Shown piece after piece: positions 52,760-62,127 of a stretch of DNA of 64,000 bases (position 1 is its first letter; the number at the start of each line of letters is the position of its first letter). The DNA is taken from assembly GCF_022410465.1 (NCBI RefSeq), contig NZ_JAJSON010000012.1:61217-125216 (forward strand), written 5' to 3'. The DNA is from Christiangramia crocea. Its GTDB lineage: Bacteria; Bacteroidota; Bacteroidia; Flavobacteriales; Flavobacteriaceae. The position numbers and the translations under genes were made by a program. Below the pieces are notes generated by a model that saw nothing but the letters and a program-made list of their open reading frames with translations, did no database searches and was not told the DNA's origin.

Positions 52760-54751
52760 TTAGGAATTGCTATATCTGTCCTTAAAGCCTAATAACCGCA
52801 ATGCGTTCAAAACAACTACTACGGTAGAACCTTCATGGAACACGACGGCGATACCAATATTGGCCCAGCCAAAAATGGTAGCCGGCAGGAGCAGCGCCAC
52901 AACCCCCAGGCTAATCCAGAGATTCTGCCGGACGATCTGCTGGGACTTACGGCTTAATGCAATGGCAAAAGGAAGGATCTCAAGCTTATCGGCCATCAGA
53001 GCTATATCGGCCGTTTCCAGCGCCACATCGCTACCCGCGGCTCCCATGGCAATTCCCACGGTACTACTGGCCATAGCCGGGGCATCGTTCACCCCATCTC
53101 CTACCATGGCGATCTTGGATTCTTCTTTCTCAAGCTGTTTTATACGCTCCACTTTTTCCTCCGGCAAAAGACTACCGAAGGCCTGGGTTATCCCGATTTC
53201 AGAGGCCACCGCATCGGCCACCTTCTGGTTATCACCGGTAAGCATGATCATCTTCTTAATACCAATCTTTTTAAGTTTTGCCAGGGTAGGTTTTGCAGCC
53301 TCCCGGGGCGTATCCATAAGTCCCAGAATTCCGCTAAACTCTTTATTATGCTGAACAAGCATAACCGTTTTCCCTTCTTTCTCGAGATTTTCAACTTTTT
53401 GTTTCACTTCTGAAGGCACCCCACCAGATTCATTATAAAGTTCAAGGTTTCCAATTCTAAGCATGGAACCATCTACCTCGCCCTTAATTCCTTTTCCCTG
53501 GATAGCTTCAGAATGCCTCACTTCCGGAATCCCGTTCTGAACCTCCATTCTTTCTTTCCCGTCACGAACCACAGCCCTGGCAAGGGGATGGTTACTGGAA
53601 CTTTCAAGAGCTATCACATTTCTGAGAAAGGCATCATTAGAAAGTCCGTTTAACAGAACAAGGTCGGTTAGCTTTGGCTTACCTTCGGTTAGGGTACCTG
53701 TCTTATCAAAGGCAAGGGCCCGTAAGGTCCCCAGATCTTCCAGGGGTTTGCCACCTTTTACAAGGACTCCTCCCCTGGCCGCCCGGGCAATTCCGCTTAA
53801 AACGGCTGAAGGAGTTGAAATGGCCAGCGCACAGGGACTTGCGGCTACCAGTGCAGCCATGGAACGATAAAAACTTTGAGACCAGCTCTCATCGATCACC
53901 AGGAATGCAAAATTGAGCAGTATTACCAGCGTAAGCACGGCGGGTACATAAAATTTTTCAAAATTATCGGCGAGCAGTTGCGTAGGCGATTTCTTCTCCT
54001 GGGCTTCCTGTACCATGGTGATAAGCCGGTTAAGCGTAGAATCCTGGGATTCCTTGATCACTTTTATTTCTATGCTGCTATCTCCATTAATGGTACCGGC
54101 ATAGACTCTGCTCTTTTGAGGAATTTCCTGGTCTGAGGCATATTCCTTATCAGGATCACTTACCGGCTCTTTATCTACCGGGATGCTTTCACCGGTAATG
54201 GGAGCCTGGTTGATACTGGGACTTCCACTCAGAATGACACCATCGGCAGCTACCGTTGTATTAGGCTGGATCCTGATGATATCACCTACTTTCAGTTCTT
54301 TAATGCTCACCTCAACATAATCATCTCCCTGCTTCCTAAGGGCTTTTTTGGGTGACAGTTTAGTAAGGGATTCTATAGATTTCCTCGCCTTGTCCATAGC
54401 AAGATGCTCCAGGGCATGGCCCAGGCTAAAAAGGAATAAAAGCAGGGCACCTTCTGCCCACTTATCCAGGAAAGCCGCACCTACTGCCGCTACCAGCATT
54501 AAAAAATCAATTTGAAAACGGGCATGGGAGAGTTCCTCAATGGCCAGCCTTACAGTATAATAGCCTCCGAAAAAATAAGATATAAGATAGGGAATGAGTA
54601 CATAGATAAAATTCAATTCCCCAAACACATCCAGTAAAAACCCGGTAAGTAGAAATACCCCGCTAAGTATTGCGAAGATCAGTTCGGTTCTTTCTCCAAA
54701 TACCCCATCGGTCTGAGGTTTGCAGCATCCGTGATTATGATTAGCAGACAT
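52760..54751 (-). CDS. P1B-4-type heavy-metal-translocating ATPase
   Basis: 663 residues. Short Cys/His-rich N-terminus (HNHGCC) without a heavy-metal-associated domain. TGES (186-189), membrane metal motif SPC (305-307), DKTGT (349-353), MVGDGVNDAPAM, and HEGST near the end. SPC plus HEGS/GT is the P1B-4 combination (CoaT, CzcP, CtpD), which exports cobalt, zinc or related divalent ions. Forms a minus-strand operon with the DUF3703 gene upstream, overlapping by 11 bp. Confidence 0.93.
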   Translation of the reverse strand: MSANHNHGCCKPQTDGVFGERTELIFAILSGVFLLTGFLLDVFGELNFIYVLIPYLISYFFGGYYTVRLAIEELSHARFQIDFLMLVAAVGAAFLDKWAEGALLLFLFSLGHALEHLAMDKARKSIESLTKLSPKKALRKQGDDYVEVSIKELKVGDIIRIQPNTTVAADGVILSGSPSINQAPITGESIPVDKEPVSDPDKEYASDQEIPQKSRVYAGTINGDSSIEIKVIKESQDSTLNRLITMVQEAQEKKSPTQLLADNFEKFYVPAVLTLVILLNFAFLVIDESWSQSFYRSMAALVAASPCALAISTPSAVLSGIARAARGGVLVKGGKPLEDLGTLRALAFDKTGTLTEGKPKLTDLVLLNGLSNDAFLRNVIALESSSNHPLARAVVRDGKERMEVQNGIPEVRHSEAIQGKGIKGEVDGSMLRIGNLELYNESGGVPSEVKQKVENLEKEGKTVMLVQHNKEFSGILGLMDTPREAAKPTLAKLKKIGIKKMIMLTGDNQKVADAVASEIGITQAFGSLLPEEKVERIKQLEKEESKIAMVGDGVNDAPAMASSTVGIAMGAAGSDVALETADIALMADKLEILPFAIALSRKSQQIVRQNLWISLGVVALLLPATIFGWANIGIAVVFHEGSTVVVVLNALRLLGFKDRYSNS

Positions 54752-55118
54752 TGTGCTTATTTGTTTTGTTTTCCAGTATAGCTTTTAGATCGGGCGCAAT
54801 TTCCATAGGCCTGAGCGGAGGCACATTTGCACCACCAGTATTTCCAACAGGGATAAGACCTATAAAAGATTTCAAGCCTCCAGCCAGAAGCCTGGGGATC
54901 TGCCCTGTCACTTCTTTAAGATTCCTTTTCTTCAATCCAAACCTGAGCATTAACCAGTGTGAATAAGTATGCTCAACGGGATAGGCCTGCCCAAGTACAT
55001 GGCTCCTTTCCAGGGAATACCAGGCAGTGTGGTAATCTTTATTTCTTAAATGCTCCCGGTAACGAAGAATTTCTTCCTTATAATGAACCCTGATATGTTG
55101 AGGCATGAAAAAAGGCAT
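54741..55118 (-). CDS. DUF3703 family protein
   Basis: 125 residues (or 121 from the Met at residue 5). AWYSLERSHVLGQAYPVEHTYSHWLMLRFG carries the conserved His set (HVLGQ, H, H) of DUF3703, often found beside heavy-metal exporters. Soluble, helical. The Cys at the C-terminus overlaps the ATPase start. It is in the same operon; the family's function is unestablished, possibly metal handling. Confidence 0.8.
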   Translation of the reverse strand: MPFFMPQHIRVHYKEEILRYREHLRNKDYHTAWYSLERSHVLGQAYPVEHTYSHWLMLRFGLKKRNLKEVTGQIPRLLAGGLKSFIGLIPVGNTGGANVPPLRPMEIAPDLKAILENKTNKHNVC

Positions 55119-55175
55119 CTTTATACTGTTTAATTCCGGACTAAGATACGCTGAAAAACATGCAACTTAAGTGCA

Positions 55176-55613
55176 TTATTTCCTATTGCATTTATCACAG
55201 GTACCTTTAAGCACAAGATTCATATCCTGGGTTACAAAACCTTTTGGAAGGCTTATATGAGGGATCTTATGATCTGTAAGACAGACGGTCTCATTACAGC
55301 TTGTGCAGTGGAAGTGAAGGTGAAGATCCTGGGAATTGCCTTTCTGATTTTCGGGTTCGTCCAAAGCATATTTGGCTACCCCGGTACCATCATCTATCTG
55401 GTGCACCAGCCCGTTCTTTTCAAAAGTCTTAATAGTGCGGTAAAGAGTGGTACGTTCAGATTTATCAAAACCCGATTCTATATCGTTCAAAGTAACCGCT
55501 ACATTCTTTTCATGCAGGAATTTGTACATAAGCAGCCTTATCGCCGTAGGACGGATATGATGTTGCCTCAGAAGTCTTTCTATTTTATCCATAACCTCAG
55601 AAAAGTTAAACAA
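55176..55613 (-). CDS. Fur-family metalloregulator
   Basis: 145 residues (or 138 from the Met at residue 8). Winged helix with IRPTAIRLLMYKFL, SERTTLYRTIKTFEKNGLV; then HLHFHCTSCNETVCL and CDKC: two Cys pairs for a structural zinc and a His-rich regulatory site. Zur- or Fur-like; which metal is not fixed by sequence. It is 57 bp upstream of DUF3703 and probably controls the exporter operon. Own terminator separates it from the small Cys protein gene. Confidence 0.9.
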   Translation of the reverse strand: MFNFSEVMDKIERLLRQHHIRPTAIRLLMYKFLHEKNVAVTLNDIESGFDKSERTTLYRTIKTFEKNGLVHQIDDGTGVAKYALDEPENQKGNSQDLHLHFHCTSCNETVCLTDHKIPHISLPKGFVTQDMNLVLKGTCDKCNRK

Positions 55614-55633
55614 AGTTAGGTTGAAAAGGGCAA

Positions 55634-55665
55634 ATAAAAAACCACTCCTAAAAAAGGTAGCGGTT
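55634..55665 (-). terminator. terminator of the 65-aa gene, upstream of the Fur-family gene
   Basis: On the minus strand AACCGCTACC pairs imperfectly with AGGAGTGGTT (one bulge, one mismatch), followed by T6. It would end transcription from the 55694-55891 gene before the regulator. Confidence 0.55.
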
Positions 55666-55693
55666 CAGTTCAAATCCTGTAATTGGACGGAAG

Positions 55694-55891
55694 TTACTCC
55701 ACGCAGCAGGTACATACCTTAACCCGGGTGAGCTGTAGTTTTTGTTTAGCAGAGGTAATGGCTAGATTAGAATTGGGAAACATACCTATATAAATCCTTT
55801 GCAGAACATCAGGAAGAGCCTTACAATCCTCTGAATGAACCATAATTACACCTTGTGTATTAGTATTCTTACCGGAATAATAAAATTTCAT
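55694..55891 (-). CDS. small hypothetical protein with C-terminal CxCC
   Basis: 65 residues. A central VHSEDCKALPDVLQRIYIGMF and an ending KVCTCCVE: HxxxC plus CxCC could form a metal site. Similar short HxxxC...lG.F...A...C..C proteins are known to me only as uncharacterised in Bacteroidota. It is followed by its own terminator, so not in the exporter operon, but it lies beside the metal genes. Confidence 0.6.
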   Translation of the reverse strand: MKFYYSGKNTNTQGVIMVHSEDCKALPDVLQRIYIGMFPNSNLAITSAKQKLQLTRVKVCTCCVE

Positions 55892-56215
55892 GCGGCAATT
55901 TAGGCCGATCCCTGATTACCCGGTGATAGATTTCAAAAAATTTTTAATGTTTTTAACCAGGACGTGTTATATCCTGTCCCGGGGAAAGACCGGAAAAATA
56001 TATCATTTGGAAAACCACATATTATGAACTGAATTTAAGCACCAGATATACCGAAAGAAGAATGCTGCACAATAGCCAAATGAATTGAAATATTTTAGAA
56101 TAACTCTTCACCATAACCCAGGGGATTATAAATAATCTTATACTACACTTCAAAAACCAAATATATAGGTATACTGAACCACAATAAATAGGGATTTTCC
56201 TGTATAAACAATTGT

Positions 56216-56246
56216 TAAAAAAAATCCCGGGTTTAAACCCGGGATT
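56216..56246 (-). terminator. minus-strand terminator behind the relic tail
   Basis: AATCCCGGGTTT/AAACCCGGGATT is a perfect 24-bp palindrome (56223-56246) next to an A9 tract on the plus strand (56216-56224), i.e. a T-tract on the minus strand. Confidence 0.8.
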
Positions 56247-56280
56247 CAGAGATGGTAGTTGTACCGGAAGAATCGATCTG

Positions 56281-56334
56281 TTAGCCTCCCGTCCTGTTCA
56301 ATTCTTCCAGATTCTCTGGACGGGAATTCTTCAT
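56281..56334 (-). pseudogene. relic C-terminal tail similar to the adjacent receptor
   Basis: Minus-strand frame MKNSRPENLEELNRTGG then TAA. The receptor at 56541-58985 ends RRNDDLEELNRAGGQ, so LEELNR-x-GG is shared; the DNA is also alike (CTGGAAGAA, TGAACAG). The frame upstream has a stop and no barrel-like sequence. It looks like the 3' end of a lost or rearranged duplicate, still followed by a terminator. Confidence 0.5.
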
Positions 56335-56492
56335 GTTTCAAATTTTGATCTTCCTGACTTAAGATGAAAGCTTCGCCTTTTTCAATTAAATTCTGCAGAA
56401 AGCTACCTTTATAACTTCATCGAAAATTTGGAGTGGCTAATCAAACTAACGAATAACATAAAACTGAATTTTTGACACAACTTCATCGTATT

Positions 56493-56516
56493 AAAACCCC
56501 CGGCTACGGCCAGGGG
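56493..56516 (-). terminator. terminator of the outer-membrane receptor gene
   Basis: On the minus strand CCCCTGGC-CGTA-GCCGGGGG-TTTT, 25 bp beyond the receptor stop. Confidence 0.65.
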
Positions 56517-56540
56517 TCACCATCATGAAAGGAGAACTAA

Positions 56541-58985
56541 TTACTGCCCTCCAGCTCTGTTCAGTTCTTCCAGATCGTCATTACGACGAACCTGGGTATT
56601 CTCCTTATTAGAGCTTAGGTTATATCTGAGGTTAAGGCTAATTCCACGGTTCCCCATATACTGATTTATATAGGTCGTATTCCCGTTAAATTCAGAATCA
56701 CCGGTCACATCCATGGTTTTAAATATATCATCTGCACTTAAGGTAACATCCAGCCTCTCGTTCATAAAGCTCTTTTTGATCCCAAGATCCAATCCAAACC
56801 TGTCTTCTATACGGTAAAGGCCATAAGCTACCGGTCCCTGGTACAAAGCATTCATTTCCAGGCTCAGATCCATTGGCAGATTCACTCTGTGAGTAGATTG
56901 TGCCATAAAGAATAACTGGTTATTTTCTGCCTCCACTCCGTCAATATTTATATCATACCGGTTATCTGCAAAAACAATGGTGTTGGTGGCATTCCATTCC
57001 GGGAGGATCTGGACAGGAGCCACAAGGGTAGCGCTTAGACTGGTGTAGTTATCCATATTCCTGATTCCAAAGGCCGTTTCACTGGTTACTGGATCCTGGA
57101 GAGGGATCTCACCTATATAATCTTCAGTCACATCATACCCCAGGATTAGGTTGTATTTTCCAAAAAAGGTCTGGGTAAGTTTAAAAGAATTAGTGAATTG
57201 AGGCTGAAGATCCGGGTTTCCGGTAATATAAGTATAAGGATCTATGTAAAAAATAAACGGATTAAGCCTGTCATAATCGGGTCTTAAGATCCTTCGATTA
57301 TAGGCATAATTCAATTTATAGTTCTTACTTACAGTCTGTTCAAGACTCAGGCTGGGAAATAACTCCAGATAATCTCTTTCAGTGGTCTGATCCATAGTTG
57401 CTGAAATCCCCTTCGCTTCAGTCTGCTCCAGTCTGAGACCGGCATTAAGTCTGAATTTATCACTCAGTTTACTGCTGAAACTCGCATAGGCCGCATAGAT
57501 ATTCTCTTCATACCTGAATTGATTACTTCTTGAAGGATCGAAGGCGCGCCCCCCATTTTCCTGAATAAAGAAATCAAGATCACTTTCTGAAATCACATCA
57601 CTGGCTTTCAAACCAAGTTCTAATTGAGAATTTTCAGATAAGGCAGTGCTGAAATCGAGTCTCGCTGAAAAGATCTCATAATCTGAAAGACTGTTACTGA
57701 ATAACTGCTCGTTTTCTTCGTTATTATTTTGATTGAATGAATAAGTATTGTTAAAGCTGGATTCCGAATCCCTGCTAAGGCTTACATAATCTACGTTTGC
57801 AGAAAGAGTGGTACCCACCGTATCCAGTTTTGCGTCATAATGCAGGTTTATCCTGTTATTATTAAAATCTTCCTGAATATTGTTAAGCGCTACTATATTG
57901 GTGGTTTCATTTATTTGCAGATTGTTAACGGTACCAAACGAATTCCAGTCATTTTCCATATCCTGATAGGTAAGGTCTGCCATTATCCCAATAGTATGAT
58001 TATCATTGATACTATAATCTGTGCCTATGCGCAATGTTGGAGTCAAGAAAGTTTTATCGTCCTCAGCGTTCTGCTCCAGAAAAGCCGTCTGCTCTCCTCC
58101 GGAGGTAAAGCCCCTGGTAAGGTATTGATCCCTGATTCTTCCCCTTCTTCTTACGTCCAGATTCAGAAAGGAGTTCCAGTTTCCTTTCTTATAATTAATA
58201 TTGGTTCCAAAATTATAAGCGTTGATTTGGTTATATTCATAACCTCCATACATGCTTCCATTAAGTCCGCTAAGGGTATTCTTCTTTAATTTTATATTCA
58301 GTATACCCGAAGTGCCTGCAGCATCATATTTCGCAGACGGATTAGTGATCACCTCGATGCTTTCGATGTTTTCGGCAGACATTCCTTCTAATAGTGTTTT
58401 TAATTCCTGCTGGGACAGATAGGTTAACCGCCCGTCTATCATAACGGAAACCCCACTTTTCCCATTCAGTTGAAAATTGCCGTCCTGATCTACCGCCACA
58501 CCCGGAGCTCGTGATAATACTTCAAAAGCAGAACTTCCTGCTGCCAGCGCAGTACCTTCCACCCTTACATTAAGGTTACCACCTTCCATAGTTATCTTGG
58601 GCCTCCAGGTTTCGATCATCACTTCATTTAACATGGTAGATTCTTCCTTCATGGTAATAGCCCCAAAATCCCGGCTAAAAGCCGGTCCCTCAACCTCAAA
58701 CCTACTACTAAATGTGGAAGAGTAACCTATTGCGCTAAATCTAAGAAAGTAGTCGCCGGGCTTTGGAGCTTTAAATTCAAATTTTCCGTCTATATCTGTG
58801 GTAGATCCCGTTACCACCGTAGAATCCTGTATTTTCATCACCGCTACGGTGGCAAAAGGAATTGTAACCTCATCCTGATCTAACAGTGTTCCGTTCAAAG
58901 TTCCTCTTTGCGAATTCTGGGCAAAAAAGGAACAACTGAATAATAAACCTAATACCGTAAATATTGTTTTTTGATACAATCTCAT
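56541..58985 (-). CDS. TonB-dependent-type outer-membrane beta-barrel protein (OMP_b-brl family)
   Basis: 814 residues. Signal peptide (MRLYQKTIFTVLGLLFSCSF); carboxypeptidase-regulatory-like domain (about 28-115, TLNGTLLDQDEVTIPFATVA); plug-like domain (about 125-235, GTALAAGSSAFEVLSRAPGV and NIESIEVITNPSAKYDAAGT); then a large C-terminal barrel of the outer-membrane beta-barrel type 3 class. These lack a SusD partner; ligand unknown, often peptide or metal. Divergent from a LytS/LytTR pair, a common Bacteroidota regulatory arrangement. Confidence 0.92.
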   Translation of the reverse strand: MRLYQKTIFTVLGLLFSCSFFAQNSQRGTLNGTLLDQDEVTIPFATVAVMKIQDSTVVTGSTTDIDGKFEFKAPKPGDYFLRFSAIGYSSTFSSRFEVEGPAFSRDFGAITMKEESTMLNEVMIETWRPKITMEGGNLNVRVEGTALAAGSSAFEVLSRAPGVAVDQDGNFQLNGKSGVSVMIDGRLTYLSQQELKTLLEGMSAENIESIEVITNPSAKYDAAGTSGILNIKLKKNTLSGLNGSMYGGYEYNQINAYNFGTNINYKKGNWNSFLNLDVRRRGRIRDQYLTRGFTSGGEQTAFLEQNAEDDKTFLTPTLRIGTDYSINDNHTIGIMADLTYQDMENDWNSFGTVNNLQINETTNIVALNNIQEDFNNNRINLHYDAKLDTVGTTLSANVDYVSLSRDSESSFNNTYSFNQNNNEENEQLFSNSLSDYEIFSARLDFSTALSENSQLELGLKASDVISESDLDFFIQENGGRAFDPSRSNQFRYEENIYAAYASFSSKLSDKFRLNAGLRLEQTEAKGISATMDQTTERDYLELFPSLSLEQTVSKNYKLNYAYNRRILRPDYDRLNPFIFYIDPYTYITGNPDLQPQFTNSFKLTQTFFGKYNLILGYDVTEDYIGEIPLQDPVTSETAFGIRNMDNYTSLSATLVAPVQILPEWNATNTIVFADNRYDINIDGVEAENNQLFFMAQSTHRVNLPMDLSLEMNALYQGPVAYGLYRIEDRFGLDLGIKKSFMNERLDVTLSADDIFKTMDVTGDSEFNGNTTYINQYMGNRGISLNLRYNLSSNKENTQVRRNDDLEELNRAGGQ

Positions 58986-59176
58986 CTCTTTAATTTTTTG
59001 TAGTTAATACTAATTTTTGGTTTGCTAACGGGACAAATATGGCCACATATGAAGCCCACAGAAAGCTGAAAAAGATGAACCGGGATATAAGGGAGTTGAA
59101 AATGGATATGTGATAAATGAAATGGAAATGGAATTCCTGAAAAATCACAACATTGCCTTTCAGTAAGTTGCAGGAC

Positions 59177-60346
59177 ATGAAAACATCAGGAGTAGAGAAA
59201 AAGCATTTTATTTTTTACTTTTACCCGGTAAGAAAAATCTACACTATAAAAGAAAAGCTTTCAGATAAGGATTCTCCGGAAGGAAAAAAGTTGAGATCTA
59301 ATTTCCAGGTAATACTGGAAAAAGTAGGGATCGCAGCAGGGCTTACGCTACTCATCTATTATACGGTCTTTTACGTCTATTTCGGAAAACTGTACTGGGT
59401 AACAAAGGAGGCCATGCTTGAAATGAGCCTGGAATTTGCATTTCTGCTCTTACTGTTTATGACTCACCGCCAAATTGCAAAAATATTCAGCAAAAGCGTC
59501 CTGGAGAAAGTTCATCCTGCCATTAAACGTACTTTGGAATTGATTACCGTGATCTTAACAGCAATGATCCTACACTATCTGATAGATTATTATCCGCTTA
59601 CACTATTATATGATGAACAGGAATTCCCTCCTGTAAATGTTAGAAACGGCTACGTTATAAACGTAATAGTTGCTCTTTTCTTTTACTATTTTGTGGAAAC
59701 ACGAAAAAGGGAACGACAATTACAGAAAGAAAAACTTCGGTCTGCCAGGTTACAGAAAGAAAATTTCCAGGCCCAGCTGGAGAGCCTGAAGCAGCAGGTA
59801 AACCCTCATTTCCTCTTTAACAGCCTTAATGTTCTGGGATCACTGGTGTACAGTGATCAGGATAAGGCGGTAGATTTTATCAGAAAACTTTCAGACCTCT
59901 ACCGCTCTTACCTGGATCATGGTGCAGAGATGCTTATAAGTCTGAAAAAAGAGCTGGAGGTTTGCCAGGCCTATACCTATTTGCTTGAAACCCGCTTTGG
60001 AGATGCTGTTCAATTTGAATTCAAAATCCCTGATGACAAACTATCCCTTTTATTACCTCCCGGTTCCCTGCAGATGCTTATAGAAAATGCCGTTAAGCAT
60101 AATGGCTCCACTACTTCCAGACCCCTGAAGGTTGAAATACTAACTGAAAATGATTCCCTGGTAGTGCGGAATGGCCTCAATCCAAGAAAGGAAAAGATCA
60201 TTTCAACCAAAACCGGGCTTGAGAATATCAAAAACAGGTACCGTTATCTAACCGATGAACAGGTGAAGATTGAAAAATCTGAAAATGAATTTATGGTAAA
60301 ACTTCCACTCCTTAAAGTAGAAGATTATGAGAATAGTGATTATTGA
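59177..60346 (+). CDS. LytS/YehU-type sensor histidine kinase
   Basis: 389 residues from the ATG at 59177 (an upstream TTG gives 397). Four membrane helices (about 45-70, 83-97, 120-137, 158-173), a coiled-coil linker, then His_kinase domain with His211 in QQVNPHFLFNSLNVLGSLVY and ATP-binding LPPGSLQMLIENAVKHNG. The response regulator overlaps its end by 20 bp. Signal unknown; the receptor encoded opposite is the likely output or partner. Confidence 0.9.
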   Translation: MKTSGVEKKHFIFYFYPVRKIYTIKEKLSDKDSPEGKKLRSNFQVILEKVGIAAGLTLLIYYTVFYVYFGKLYWVTKEAMLEMSLEFAFLLLLFMTHRQIAKIFSKSVLEKVHPAIKRTLELITVILTAMILHYLIDYYPLTLLYDEQEFPPVNVRNGYVINVIVALFFYYFVETRKRERQLQKEKLRSARLQKENFQAQLESLKQQVNPHFLFNSLNVLGSLVYSDQDKAVDFIRKLSDLYRSYLDHGAEMLISLKKELEVCQAYTYLLETRFGDAVQFEFKIPDDKLSLLLPPGSLQMLIENAVKHNGSTTSRPLKVEILTENDSLVVRNGLNPRKEKIISTKTGLENIKNRYRYLTDEQVKIEKSENEFMVKLPLLKVEDYENSDY

Positions 60347-61094
60347 AGATGAGGTTTTTGCTGCAGAAGCTCTTCAGAAAATTATTTTAAAGTTACGGCC
60401 GGAAACAAAGATTATGGCAAAACCTGCTTCTATAGAAGAAGCAGTAGAATGGTTCAGCAATAATGAGATGCCCGATCTTATATTTTGTGACATACACCTT
60501 TCAGACGGCAGTAGTTTTGAGATCTTTAAACAGGTAGAAATTAAGTGTCCGGTAATTTTCACCACGGCTTATAATGAATATGCCATTGAAGCCTTTAAGG
60601 TTAACAGCGTGGATTATTTGCTAAAACCGCTGAAACAGGAGGAAATACTCCGGGCCATAAAAAAATATGAAGAGCTTAAACAAAGTAGTCTGGGTGAGGA
60701 ATTACAAAACCTTCATAATCTTATTCAGAATCAAGGTCCTGGCTCGCATTCAAAGAGTAAGTCCCGCTTTATGGTGAAAAGCGGACAAAGCATCAAGACC
60801 ATCCCGAGCAAGGAAGTTGCTTATTTCCTGGCTGAAGACGGTATAGTTCTGCTAGTGAACTTCCAGGGCAACAGATATGCTGTGAATTATACGCTGGACC
60901 AACTGGAAGAACAACTGGACCGGAAAATGTTTTTCAGGGCTAACCGTCAGTTAGTGGTACATATCGAAGCGGTGAAGGAGGTACACCCTTATTTTAAGGG
61001 AAGACTTCAGTTAAGACTTCAACCTGCTTCACAAAAAGATCATATTATTAGCAGCAGTAAGGCTTCAGACTTCAAGGAATGGCTGGATCTTTAA
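60327..61094 (+). CDS. LytTR-family response regulator
   Basis: 255 residues. Receiver domain with Asp55 in LIFCDIHLSDG and VDYLLKPL; LytTR DNA-binding domain (about 150-250) with FMVKSGQSIKTIPSKEVAYF and FFRANRQLVVHIEAVKEVHP. Overlaps the kinase gene, so translation is coupled. LytTR regulators bind paired direct repeats; none were identified with confidence in the divergent upstream region. Confidence 0.93.
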   Translation: MRIVIIEDEVFAAEALQKIILKLRPETKIMAKPASIEEAVEWFSNNEMPDLIFCDIHLSDGSSFEIFKQVEIKCPVIFTTAYNEYAIEAFKVNSVDYLLKPLKQEEILRAIKKYEELKQSSLGEELQNLHNLIQNQGPGSHSKSKSRFMVKSGQSIKTIPSKEVAYFLAEDGIVLLVNFQGNRYAVNYTLDQLEEQLDRKMFFRANRQLVVHIEAVKEVHPYFKGRLQLRLQPASQKDHIISSSKASDFKEWLDL

Positions 61095-61106
61095 AGAATC
61101 TCCAGT

Positions 61107-61439
61107 TTAAAAGTGTATAAACCAGTAGCCCAGGAAAAACACGAAAGATAATAAGAGTCCTCCAAAAACCATCATAAGTCCCCTGTTCTCTGATCTTATC
61201 TCGGAAACTCCCCTGGTAAGGAACTCCCTTTCAAGCTTATCAAGGTTCAAATAATTGGTGAGCCCCATATCCATGGCTATTCTACCTTTTGCGGTGAGCC
61301 TGATCCTGCCCTTGCGGTCAATGATTATGAGTTCATTCTCCCTGAGTTCATTAATGAACTTAACACAGGACTCCTTTCTCAAATCGGCTACAAGCATTCC
61401 GTCCTTACAATTCTGATAGATTTTATCTTCCACATTCAC
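61107..61439 (-). CDS. small winged-helix-like membrane protein
   Basis: 110 residues: a charged region with YQNCKDGMLVADLRKESCVK and LIIIDRKGRIRLTAKGRIAM (strand-turn-strand like a DUF3116/winged-helix wing), then a C-terminal membrane helix (about 88-108, LMMVFGGLLLSFVFFLGYWF). Convergent with the LytTR gene, 12 bp apart. No name possible; a membrane-tethered regulator is conceivable. Confidence 0.65.
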   Translation of the reverse strand: MNVEDKIYQNCKDGMLVADLRKESCVKFINELRENELIIIDRKGRIRLTAKGRIAMDMGLTNYLNLDKLEREFLTRGVSEIRSENRGLMMVFGGLLLSFVFFLGYWFIHF

Positions 61440-61580
61440 CTTAACAAAATTTTAACTCTCTAACAGGCCGGCAATTAACTAATTTTTACCCTGTTGTCAA
61501 AATTTGTTTCTGGGTGATTATGTTAAATTTTTCTGTTAAGGAAAACTCCTTATTTCAGATAGATAAGTCGCAAATAAATA

Positions 61581-62036
61581 TTAAGATCTGAGGCGTTTCA
61601 GGATATACCTGGTGACGTAAATTCCGCCATCATCATCTTCCCCGCTATAACTTTCCACCCCACTGTTCACAAATACCAGTTCCCAGCCCTGCTCCGATAG
61701 TGAATTAAGTTTTGAGGTCACCACTGCGTCGTTGGCAGCTATGTTCTGAAAACGGATACCTCCCATATTGAAAAAATTGAGCAGTTTGGTCTCCTCAAAA
61801 TTCTTAAGCCTGATCTCTCCACGATCAGATTTATTCCTTTCGTCATTCTCTCCGCTGCGTTCTGAAGTGAACTCTTTATAGTCCCGTGTTTCTTCTGAAC
61901 TTATCATTCTTGAACGCCCGAGTCCGTTAGGGATTATAGATTCAACCACGGTAATGGTCTTATATTCAAAAGTCTGGGCAAAACAAAGGTTTCCAGCATA
62001 AAGGAAGAACCCGGCAATTAGAAGTGCTTTTTTCAT
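61581..62036 (-). CDS. secreted hypothetical protein, DUF4177-like
   Basis: 151 residues. Signal peptide (about 1-20, ends CFAQ). FEYKTITVVES at the start of the mature part and LNSLSEQGWELVFVNSGVES near the end, with a long charged insert between, resemble DUF4177 (YKxV...LNxLGxxGWELV). The terminal TRYILKRL fits. Exported; role unknown. Confidence 0.7.
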   Translation of the reverse strand: MKKALLIAGFFLYAGNLCFAQTFEYKTITVVESIIPNGLGRSRMISSEETRDYKEFTSERSGENDERNKSDRGEIRLKNFEETKLLNFFNMGGIRFQNIAANDAVVTSKLNSLSEQGWELVFVNSGVESYSGEDDDGGIYVTRYILKRLRS

Positions 62037-62127
62037 TTTTATAAACTTTGGAAAAACACATCTAAATAAACTGAAAATTGAATTCGAAGATTTTCTTTGT
62101 GAAGAAATTAACTAAAGAAAAGTTCCT

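Larger units (their letters stand above)
55892..56540. other. 649-bp gene-poor gap with a receptor relic and two terminators
   Basis: AT-rich. From 55892 to about 56215 no gene, promoter or repeat is seen. It then holds a minus-strand terminator (56216-56246), a relic tail (56281-56334), a stretch without a credible gene, and the terminator of the outer-membrane receptor (56493-56516). Confidence 0.6.

Noticed and set aside
57840..58289. Plus-strand 149-codon frame inside the outer-membrane receptor gene
   Set aside because: Antisense shadow of a barrel coding region, without signal or domain.
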